Assembly: GCA_011524845.1 (NCBI GenBank)
Contig: WTJL01000065.1
Coordinates: forward strand, 1 to 5,710
From: Flavobacteriales bacterium
Lineage (GTDB): Bacteria > Bacteroidota > Bacteroidia > Flavobacteriales_D > Sanyastnellaceae
DNA: 5,710 bases
Direction of reading: 5' to 3'
This document shows positions 1 to 5,257 of the stretch, one piece after another. Under the pieces are notes generated by a model. It saw only the letters and a list, made by a program, of their open reading frames with translations, was not told the origin of the DNA and did not search any database. Position 1 is the stretch's first letter. Each line of letters opens with the position of its first letter. The position numbers and the translations under genes are program-made.

Positions 1-56
1 GGATCCTCCTTGATGACCCTGCCACGAAAGCCGGTCCTTCTTCTACGTATTGCGAT
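1..56 (-). CDS. infC: Translation initiation factor IF-3, N-terminal fragment (ATC start, cut by window edge)
   Basis: Reading leftward from position 56, the sequence gives 18 full codons: (M)AIRRRRTGFRGRVIKED, then the first two bases (CC) of a proline codon. An arginine-rich 'MAIR..' N-terminus leading into an acidic residue pair just before the 'HRIN' segment is what I recall of Flavobacteriia-type IF-3. The position, 21 bases after the thrS stop, is the classic thrS-infC order. Between the thrS TGA (78-80) and this segment the frame has no ATG, GTG or TTG. The first residue matching the family M is encoded by ATC at 54-56; an ATA lies at 48-50. IF-3 binds the 30S subunit and rejects non-canonical initiation codons, and infC itself is known in other bacteria to start at AUU-type codons for autoregulation. 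What is seen is the reading frame and lack of standard starts; the identity is inferred from 18 residues plus context. Confidence 0.72.
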   Translation of the reverse strand, partial: MAIRRRRTGFRGRVIKED

Positions 57-77
57 GACTGTGGTGTTTAAATAGAC

Positions 78-2021
78 TCAAATGTTGTTTGCCAGCATGT
101 CGGCCACCTCACGCTGAACGCGCTCGGCGAAGGCTTCGATGCTGACACTCCCCAAGTCCCCTTCTCCTTGCTTTCGCACAGAGACGGTTCCCTCGGAAGC
201 CTCGTTTTCCCCGACAATCAGCATGTAAGGCACTTTGTCAAGCTCCGCTTCGCGGATTTTCTTGCCGACCTTTTCTGACCGCGCGTCAACGAGGGCGCGA
301 ATATCGCCATTTTCCAGCACTTTTGAAAGATTCTCCGCGTATTCGTTGAATCGGTCGCTGATTGGAAGGATGCGCGCCTGCTCTGGAGTGAGCCACAACG
401 GGAACTTTCCAGCGCAGTGTTCGATGAGAATGGCAACAAACCGCTCCATGGATCCGAAGGGCGCGCGGTGGATCATCACCGGACGGTGTTTGCCGTTGTC
501 CGCCCCCACGTATTCCAGTTCAAAACGCTCGGGAAGGTTGTAGTCGATTTGAACCGTGCCAAGCTGCCAACGGCGGCCAATGGCGTCTCGGACCATGAAG
601 TCGAGCTTGGGGCCGTAGAACGCGGCCTCCCCTAGTTCCACCACGGTCTCAAGTCCCTTTTCCTCGGCCACTTCCTGGATGGCTTTCTCCGCCTTGTCCC
701 AATTTTCCTGGGCGCCAATGTACTTCGCAGGGTTCTCGGGGTCGCGCAAACTCACCTGCGCCACAAAGTCTTGGAAGTCCAGGGTTTTGAAGATGTACAG
801 CACGAGGTCAATGACCTTGCCGACCTCTTCCTTCACCTGGTCTTGCGTGCAGAAAATGTGCGCGTCGTCTTGCGTGAATCCACGAACCCGGGTCAAGCCA
901 TGAAGCTCGCCGCTCTGTTCGTAGCGGTACACCGTGCCAAACTCCGCCAAGCGCACAGGCAAATCGCGGTAAGACCGAGGACGCGCCTTGAAAATCTCGC
1001 AGTGGTGCGGACAATTCATGGGCTTCAGGAGATACTCCTCGCCTTCTGCTGGGGTGTTGATGGGCTGGAAGCTGTCCTCGCCGTATTTCGCGTAGTGCCC
1101 GGAGGTCACGTACAATTCCTTGTTGCCGATGTGGGGGGTGATGACGGGCTCGTACCCTGACTTGCGCTGGGCTTCTTTCAAGAAGTTCTCCAAGCGCATG
1201 CGCAGATCAGCCCCCTTGGGCAACCACAGGGGCAGCCCTTGCCCCACCTTCTCTGAGAAGTGGAACAAATCCAGCTCCTTGCCCAATTTGCGGTGGTCGC
1301 GGGCGCGTGCTTGCTCCAATCGCTCGAGGTGCTCCTTGAGGTCGCTCTTTTTGGTGAAGGTCACGCCGTAGACGCGGGTCAACTGCTTTTGGGTTTCGTC
1401 TCCCTTCCAGTAGGCCCCTGCAATGGCCATGATTTTCGCCGCCTTCACGTGGCCCGTGTGCGGAATGTGCGGCCCGCGGCAGAGGTCTGTGAAGTCGCCC
1501 TGGGTGTAAAAAGTGATGGTCCCGTCTTCGAGGTTTTCGAGGAGGTCCAACTTGTACTCGTCTCCCTTCTCTTCAAAGTATTTGACCGCATCCGCCTTGG
1601 ACATTTCCTTGCGGACGAAAGGGTTTTTGGCCTTGGCCAACTCCATCATCTTCTTCTCCACTGCAGGAATGTCCGCGTCTGTGAAGGTGTGCTCCCCAAA
1701 ATCCACGTCGTAGTAAAACCCGTTCTCCACAGGAGGCCCCACCCAAAACTTGATGCCTGGGTACAAAGACTCCAGAGCCTCAGCCATCAGGTGTGCCGAG
1801 CTGTGCCACAGCGTGGACATGCCTTCGTCGTCTCGAGACGTCAACAACTTCAAGGTTGAATCTCCAGTGAAGGGTCTCGTGGGGTCCCACACCTCGCCGT
1901 TGACCTCCGCGGCCAGCACATTGCGCGCAAGCCCCTCGCTGATGGAGGTGGCCACATCCAAGGAGGTGGTTCCTTCAGTAACTTCTTTGACGGTGCCGTC
2001 TGGCAAGGTGATTGCAATCAT
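78..2021 (-). CDS. thrS: Threonyl-tRNA synthetase
   Basis: Class II aminoacyl-tRNA synthetase that charges tRNA-Thr in the cytoplasm and edits mischarged Ser-tRNA. The 647 residues are normal full length. Domains in order: N-terminal TGS domain (about 1-62, 'ITLPDGTVKEV'); editing domain with the HxxxH pair H73/H77 and the partner C181/H185 ('DLCRGPHIPH'), so proofreading looks intact; catalytic core from about 245, with motif 2 around R366 ('TVYRYEQSGELHGL') and motif 3 'FGSMERF' with R527; the zinc ligands C337 ('MNCPHH'), H388 ('DDAHIF') and H518 ('MIHRAPFG'); and a C-terminal anticodon-binding domain (about 545-647). The ATG at 2019-2021 begins exactly at the family N-terminus (MIAITLPDG), and the stop is TGA. 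No Shine-Dalgarno sequence precedes it, which is common in Bacteroidota. It is followed after 21 bases by infC, with which it is probably cotranscribed. The predicted short leader leaves little room for a structured thrS operator. No missing catalytic residue was noticed. Confidence 0.98.
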   Translation of the reverse strand: MIAITLPDGTVKEVTEGTTSLDVATSISEGLARNVLAAEVNGEVWDPTRPFTGDSTLKLLTSRDDEGMSTLWHSSAHLMAEALESLYPGIKFWVGPPVENGFYYDVDFGEHTFTDADIPAVEKKMMELAKAKNPFVRKEMSKADAVKYFEEKGDEYKLDLLENLEDGTITFYTQGDFTDLCRGPHIPHTGHVKAAKIMAIAGAYWKGDETQKQLTRVYGVTFTKKSDLKEHLERLEQARARDHRKLGKELDLFHFSEKVGQGLPLWLPKGADLRMRLENFLKEAQRKSGYEPVITPHIGNKELYVTSGHYAKYGEDSFQPINTPAEGEEYLLKPMNCPHHCEIFKARPRSYRDLPVRLAEFGTVYRYEQSGELHGLTRVRGFTQDDAHIFCTQDQVKEEVGKVIDLVLYIFKTLDFQDFVAQVSLRDPENPAKYIGAQENWDKAEKAIQEVAEEKGLETVVELGEAAFYGPKLDFMVRDAIGRRWQLGTVQIDYNLPERFELEYVGADNGKHRPVMIHRAPFGSMERFVAILIEHCAGKFPLWLTPEQARILPISDRFNEYAENLSKVLENGDIRALVDARSEKVGKKIREAELDKVPYMLIVGENEASEGTVSVRKQGEGDLGSVSIEAFAERVQREVADMLANNI

Positions 2022-2041
2022 GGGTCAATTGTTCAGGCCCC

Positions 2042-2049
2042 CAAAGATA
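2042..2049 (-). promoter_or_regulatory. Candidate thrS promoter, Bacteroidota -7 element
   Basis: On the minus strand the octamer TATCTTTG matches the Bacteroidota primary-sigma -7 consensus TAnnTTTG at every fixed position. It ends 20 bases before the thrS ATG, which would put the transcription start near 2034-2037 and give a leader of about 15 bases. No good TTG/TTTG -33 element lies at 17-23 bases upstream: a TTG at 2083-2085 is too far and a TTTG at 2057-2060 too close. The match is therefore one-sided. Location in the 85-base gap between the hotdog gene and thrS supports it; the missing -33 box weakens it. Confidence 0.4.
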
Positions 2050-2106
2050 AGCCGCGCAAAGGCTCCACCTGCGGCGTCTTCGCAACCCCTTGACGAGGCC
2101 CTCGAC

Positions 2107-2607
2107 CTACAACGATTTGAGGTGCCACGTGATGCGCGCTTCGGCCACCACTTCCCCTTCCGCATCCTGCACTTCGGAATGGAGGTCAAAGGCCGCCCGC
2201 CCTTCTTGGCCAAGCTTCTCCTTCACCTGCTCGAGCACATCGGCGGGCAACGAGGCGCAGGCCACGCAGGCCGACTCGGCACGGCGCTGGTAGGTCATGT
2301 TCAACTCGGCCATGACAAGCCTTGCTTTGCCGACGCCAAGGGCACTCAGAACGCACAGCCCCGACGCGTATTCAGCAGCCGTGGCCAAGGCACAGGCGTG
2401 CATGGTGCCCACGTGGTTGAGGTTGCGTCGACGCCATGGAAGCAACACCTCGCAACTGTGGTCGGTCAATGTTTGAACGCGCAACCGATGCGGTCGGTTG
2501 AAGGGAATCACCTCCTGCATGAGGCGGCTCATCCAACCTGTGCGTCCACCTTTGGCAACTTCCAATTGTCGCTGAAGCCATGCAGCCTGTCGAGAAGCCA
2601 CGTTCAC
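2107..2607 (-). CDS. Hotdog-fold protein, DUF4442 / thioesterase-like
   Basis: A 166-residue protein that reads like a DUF4442-type hotdog-fold protein, a group related to acyl-CoA thioesterases; the substrate is unknown. The recognisable core is 'PFNRPHRLRV' (about 35-44), then the hotdog central-helix segment 'NHVGTMHACALATAAEYASG' (about 64-83) with its H-x-G-T-x-H pattern, and a C-terminal strand region ending 'AEARITWHLKSL'. There is no signal peptide or membrane segment, so it should be cytosolic. The start is GTG at 2605-2607, one base after the TGA of the upstream pyrophosphohydrolase (2609-2611), which suggests translational coupling. A second in-frame GTG lies at 2599-2601, and in-frame ATGs at 2530-2532 and 2518-2520 would remove the N-terminal helix. 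The stop is TAG. It sits in one transcription direction with the pyrophosphohydrolase and thrS. The fold call is fairly firm; enzymatic activity is only inferred. Confidence 0.82.
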   Translation of the reverse strand: MNVASRQAAWLQRQLEVAKGGRTGWMSRLMQEVIPFNRPHRLRVQTLTDHSCEVLLPWRRRNLNHVGTMHACALATAAEYASGLCVLSALGVGKARLVMAELNMTYQRRAESACVACASLPADVLEQVKEKLGQEGRAAFDLHSEVQDAEGEVVAEARITWHLKSL

Positions 2608-2608
2608 G

Positions 2609-3154
2609 TCAAAGCGCGAGCTCGGCTTCCCCTTTCACCTCAACGGCATCAGTACCGAGTTCCGTGTGGGCCAGTCGATCGAGCGGCGCAGGCGTGTTGT
2701 CGACACTCCAGGCGAGCTTGTCCAAAGGGACCGTTGAGGGCGATTCCAAGCGTGCCTTCGCGTCTGCCTCCAAGATGGCGGCGATGTTGGGACGGAAGTA
2801 ATGGGGGCCCTTCAGCACCTTGCCGTCCTCACGAAGCACCGGCTGACCGTCTGCCCCCAGCTTGGACATGTTGCTGGCTTGAATCTCGCGAAACACCTTG
2901 GCGATGACGTCTTGCATGCCATGGCGCATCATGGTTCCCGCCAAGATGTACAGCTGATCGCCCAGGGCGTCTGCCACCTCGACCATGTCTCCGTTCACTG
3001 CCGCTTCGAGGTACTCGTCGTTTTCTTCGGCCATCAATCGATGCCGAAGCTGGGCTTCCTCGCGGGTGAGGGAGGCATGAGGCACATCGGCGTTGGGAAT
3101 GCGGAAGGCGGTGTGGAACTCGGCCACATTGGAGAGGACTTCTTTCAACAGCAT
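2609..3154 (-). CDS. MazG/PRA-PH-type nucleotide pyrophosphohydrolase with C-terminal extension
   Basis: Alpha-helical NTP pyrophosphohydrolase of the phosphoribosyl-ATP pyrophosphohydrolase/MazG superfamily. Such enzymes hydrolyse nucleoside triphosphates to monophosphate and pyrophosphate, often as house-cleaning of abnormal nucleotides; the substrate here is unknown. Numbering from the ATG at 3152-3154 (181 residues), the metal-binding signature is E43-E44-x-x-E47 ('AEENDEY') followed by E59-x-x-D62 ('VEVADALGD'). The family segment 'SNMSKLGADGQPVLREDGKV' with 'KGPHYFRPNI' follows at about 94-124. The frame stays open to a GTG at 3224-3226 (205 residues), and a TTG at 3161-3163 is 11 bases past an AGGAGG. 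I chose the ATG because homologues I recall begin near 'V.EFH.AFR' and because the extra upstream codons look like AT-richer intergenic sequence. The last 50 or so residues, after 'PNIAAIL', are not part of the usual domain. The TGA stop is one base from the hotdog gene's GTG. Confidence 0.85.
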   Translation of the reverse strand: MLLKEVLSNVAEFHTAFRIPNADVPHASLTREEAQLRHRLMAEENDEYLEAAVNGDMVEVADALGDQLYILAGTMMRHGMQDVIAKVFREIQASNMSKLGADGQPVLREDGKVLKGPHYFRPNIAAILEADAKARLESPSTVPLDKLAWSVDNTPAPLDRLAHTELGTDAVEVKGEAELAL

Positions 3155-3282
3155 GAGGGCCAAAATCCACCCAACCTCCTCCCTTTTCCAAGCCAAACTC
3201 AGAAAGGTTTCCCACGCGCTATTCACACAATTTTGAGAGCCTCATTTTTTGTCACTGACATGGTCAAATATCTTCGCGAGCT
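3155..3282. other. Divergent intergenic region between the pyrophosphohydrolase and Bat-type operons
   Basis: This 128-base stretch, visibly richer in A/T than the flanking genes, lies between a leftward and a rightward gene and should hold promoters for both. On the plus strand there are two candidate promoters (3208-3235 and 3248-3276). On the minus strand I see only weak octamers, for example GATATTTG (complement of 3265-3272), one mismatch from TAnnTTTG but with no partner box, and TGAGTTTG (complement of 3196-3203). A purine-rich AAAAGGGAGGAGG on the minus strand (complement of 3169-3181) resembles a strong Shine-Dalgarno sequence but is about 20 bases from the preferred ATG. If the leftward gene starts at GTG 3226 instead, the true gap shrinks to 56 bases. 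Confidence 0.6.
3248..3276 (+). promoter_or_regulatory. Candidate promoter for the MoxR-DUF58 operon (-33 TTTG, -7 TATCTTCG)
   Basis: TTTG at 3248-3251 is followed after 17 bases by TATCTTCG (3269-3276), one mismatch from the Bacteroidota -7 consensus TAnnTTTG. The spacing is at the lower limit reported for Flavobacterium-type promoters. The implied start of transcription would fall at or within a few bases of the moxR ATG (3283), so the message would be leaderless or nearly so. A competing candidate lies upstream: TTTC (3208-3211), 16 bases, then CAATTTTG (3228-3235), which would give a leader of about 40 bases. The sequence does not decide between them. Confidence 0.3.
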
Positions 3283-4347
3283 ATGGACGCACTCCACACC
3301 TCAGACCCCACGACTTCAGCCGCTTCGGCTGCAGCGGCAAGCCCGCAGACCACGGGCGCCCCGGACATCCAAGCGCTGAATGCACGCATCTCGGAGAAAA
3401 GTCAATTTGTCGACGCCATCCGGGCGGAAATGGGCCGAACCATCGTGGGACAGGCAGGCATGGTCGACCGTCTGTTGATTGGCCTTTTGGCCAACGGACA
3501 CGTCTTGTTGGAAGGCGTCCCAGGACTGGCCAAAACCTTGGCCATCAAAAGCTTGAGCGACACCGTCGCAGGCGACTTTAGCCGCGTTCAATTCACGCCG
3601 GACCTCCTCCCTGCAGACGTAGTGGGCACGTTGATTTACAACCAACAGTCCCAGCAATTCACCGTCAAAAAGGGACCCATCTTCGCCAACTTCGTGTTGG
3701 CCGACGAGATCAACCGCGCCCCGGCCAAGGTTCAAAGCGCCCTGCTGGAAGCCATGCAGGAACGCCAGGTCACCATTGGCGGAGAGTCGCACGCGTTGCC
3801 GCAGCCCTTTTTGGTCTTGGCGACGCAAAACCCCGTGGAACAAGAAGGCACCTACCCCCTGCCTGAGGCCCAAGTGGACCGCTTCCTGCTGAAGGTGGTC
3901 ATCGGGTACCCTACAAAAGACGAAGAGCGCTCGATTGTGAGGGCCAACCTCCAACAAGATGGTTTGCCCAAGCCACAACAAGTGGTCAGCCAACAAGACA
4001 TCCTCGAAGCACGCGAACTGGTGCGCTCCATCTACATGGACGAGAAAGTCGAGCGCTACATCGTGGATCTGGTCTTCGCCACACGCAATCCTGAGGATTG
4101 TGGGCTGGGACATTTGAAGAACCTCATTTCCTTTGGTGCATCGCCCCGCGCAAGCATCGGGCTGGGCATCGCCTCCAAAGCCCACGCGTTTTTGAAGCAC
4201 CGCGGCTTTGTGACGCCAGAAGACGTGCGCGCTGTGGCCATGGACGTGATGCGTCACCGCATCGGGACCACCTTCGAGGCTGAAGCTGAACACATCAGTT
4301 CCGAGCAGATTCTCACGGAACTGATGGACCACGTCCAAGTCCCCTGA
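3283..4347 (+). CDS. MoxR-family AAA+ ATPase
   Basis: A 354-residue cytosolic AAA+ ATPase of the MoxR family, thought to work as a chaperone that remodels or activates vWA-domain partner proteins. Visible motifs: Walker A 'GVPGLAKT' (78-85, K84), Walker B 'FVLADEIN' (D141, E142), sensor 1 in 'LATQNP' (N183), arginine finger in 'EAQVDRF' (R200), and sensor 2 in 'GASPRAS' (R289), followed by the helical lid domain with 'RGFVTPEDVRAV'. All nucleotide-handling residues are present, so it should be active. Residues 1-27 are a low-complexity stretch rich in Ala, Ser and Thr before the conserved start 'DIQALN'. The ATG at 3283 has no Shine-Dalgarno sequence; translation could also begin further inside, but no better in-frame start precedes 'DIQ'. 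The DUF58 gene follows after 31 bases, the standard Bacteroidota Bat-operon order. The family call is secure; the exact cellular role is inferred. Confidence 0.96.
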   Translation: MDALHTSDPTTSAASAAAASPQTTGAPDIQALNARISEKSQFVDAIRAEMGRTIVGQAGMVDRLLIGLLANGHVLLEGVPGLAKTLAIKSLSDTVAGDFSRVQFTPDLLPADVVGTLIYNQQSQQFTVKKGPIFANFVLADEINRAPAKVQSALLEAMQERQVTIGGESHALPQPFLVLATQNPVEQEGTYPLPEAQVDRFLLKVVIGYPTKDEERSIVRANLQQDGLPKPQQVVSQQDILEARELVRSIYMDEKVERYIVDLVFATRNPEDCGLGHLKNLISFGASPRASIGLGIASKAHAFLKHRGFVTPEDVRAVAMDVMRHRIGTTFEAEAEHISSEQILTELMDHVQVP

Positions 4348-4349
4348 CC

Positions 4350-4367
4350 TTCAAGCGCTGACTTGAG
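4350..4367 (+). other. Weak inverted repeat in the moxR-DUF58 spacer
   Basis: TCAAG (4351-4355) and CTTGA (4362-4366) form a 5-bp stem around a 6-base loop, with a possible extra T-G pair at 4350/4367. It lies three bases after the moxR stop in the 31-base spacer. It has no U-tract, so it is not an intrinsic terminator; it could mark an RNA-processing or stability site, or be chance. Confidence 0.25.
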
Positions 4368-4378
4368 ACCTCCTTCTG

Positions 4379-5257
4379 ATGGACGCTGCTGAACTCTTGC
4401 GACGTGTGCGACGTGTGGAAATCACCACGCGCAAATTGAGCGACCGCATTTTTTCTGGAGAATACAGCAGTGCATTCAAGGGACGCGGCATGGCCTTCGC
4501 CGAGAACCGGGAATACCAAGCCGGCGACGAAGTGCGCACCATCGACTGGAACGTCACTGCGCGCACTGGCGTCCCGCATGTGAAAGTCTTCGAAGAGGAG
4601 CGCGAACTGACGGTGTTCCTGCTCATCGACGTCAGTGCCTCTGTGCAGGGCGGCACCCAAGAGCGCACCCAAATGGACCTGCTCACGGAGTTGTCGGCTG
4701 TCCTTGCGTTCAGCGCCATGGGCAACAACGACAAGGTGGGCGCGATCCTGTTCACCGACCGCGTAGAGAAGTTCATTGCCCCCGGAAAAGGACGCAGCCA
4801 TGTGCTGCGCATCGTTCGGGACATCCTCGACTGCAAACCCGAGGGCGTTCGAAGCGACGTGGTCCAAGCCCTGTCCCATTTTTCGGCAGCCATGCGGAAG
4901 CGGACTGTGGCCTTCCTCATGTCGGATTTCAAGCAAACCCAAAACCATGTGGACTTGGAGACCATGCTGAAGCGCGTGGGACGCCGGCACGACATGGTGG
5001 CCCTTCACATCGACGACCGGCTCAACCGCGCCCTCCCTTCTCTCGGATGGATGCGGATTCAAGATCCGGAGACGGGACGCACGCGATGGTGCAACACGTC
5101 TTCTGGACGGGCGAAAAAGGCCTGGGAAAAGAAAGGCCGTGACCACCGCGAGCAATTGACCAAACTCATGGCGCGGTCGGGCATGGACTTTGCCTCCATT
5201 CCCACCGAAGGCTCCTTGGTGAAACCCCTTTTGAATGTGTTCCATGGCCGCGCTTGA
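4379..5257 (+). CDS. DUF58 domain (vWA-like) protein, MoxR partner
   Basis: A 292-residue DUF58 protein, full length for the soluble Bacteroidota version. The family signature runs through 'FSGEYSSAFKGRGMAF' (25-40) and 'REYQAGDEVRTIDWNVTAR' (44-62), then 'VFEEERELTV' (70-79). It then enters a vWA-like fold with a metal-site motif D84-x-S86-x-S88 ('LLIDVSASV') and a downstream aspartate in 'LMSDF' (D183). At the position where the family usually has a GTD threonine, this protein reads 'VRSDVVQAL' (S159-D160), a conservative change. There is no signal peptide or transmembrane segment, so it should be cytosolic. The ATG at 4379 matches the family start ('MDAAELLRRVRRVEI'); no Shine-Dalgarno sequence is present. 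It lies 31 bases after the MoxR gene and overlaps the next gene by 14 bases, which suggests a single transcript and coupled translation. MoxR ATPases are believed to act on such proteins; the biochemical function is not established. Confidence 0.95.
   Translation: MDAAELLRRVRRVEITTRKLSDRIFSGEYSSAFKGRGMAFAENREYQAGDEVRTIDWNVTARTGVPHVKVFEEERELTVFLLIDVSASVQGGTQERTQMDLLTELSAVLAFSAMGNNDKVGAILFTDRVEKFIAPGKGRSHVLRIVRDILDCKPEGVRSDVVQALSHFSAAMRKRTVAFLMSDFKQTQNHVDLETMLKRVGRRHDMVALHIDDRLNRALPSLGWMRIQDPETGRTRWCNTSSGRAKKAWEKKGRDHREQLTKLMARSGMDFASIPTEGSLVKPLLNVFHGRA
4398..4417 (+). repeat. Two-copy 9-bp tandem repeat inside the DUF58 gene
   Basis: GCGACGTGT occurs at 4399-4407 and again immediately at 4408-4416, with the period-9 match extending one base on each side. 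It encodes the doubled residues RRV-RRV near the N-terminus. A basic 'KKVRK'-type segment is normal at this place in the family, so the repeat probably reflects protein constraint and codon choice rather than a mobile or regulatory element. Confidence 0.6.

Noticed and set aside
1..6. GGATCC (BamHI site) at the very first base, possibly a cloning junction
   Set aside because: It is part of a plausible infC reading frame (E-D-P), and a second GGATCC occurs inside thrS at 450-455, so there is no need for a vector boundary.
2051..2075. GCCGC...GCGGC inverted repeat upstream of thrS as a terminator or operator
   Set aside because: Only 5 bp of stem around a 15-base loop and no U-tract; common by chance at this GC content.
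2095..2105. CGAGG-G-CCTCG inverted repeat after the hotdog stop as a terminator
   Set aside because: The one-base loop cannot form a normal hairpin and no T-run follows.
1750..2907. Long plus-strand open frame (385 codons) antisense to thrS, the hotdog gene and the pyrophosphohydrolase
   Set aside because: It spans three well-supported genes on the opposite strand, its translation is rich in Arg, Ser and Pro with no recognisable domain, and such shadows are expected in GC-rich DNA.
3260..3282. ATG at 3260 as an upstream start or leader peptide before moxR
   Set aside because: It is out of frame with moxR and, if the nearest candidate promoter is correct, lies upstream of the transcription start.
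3316..4338. Long minus-strand open frame antisense to the MoxR gene
   Set aside because: It mirrors almost the whole MoxR gene; the translation is His/Gln/Val-rich with no motif, typical of the complement of a real GC-rich gene.
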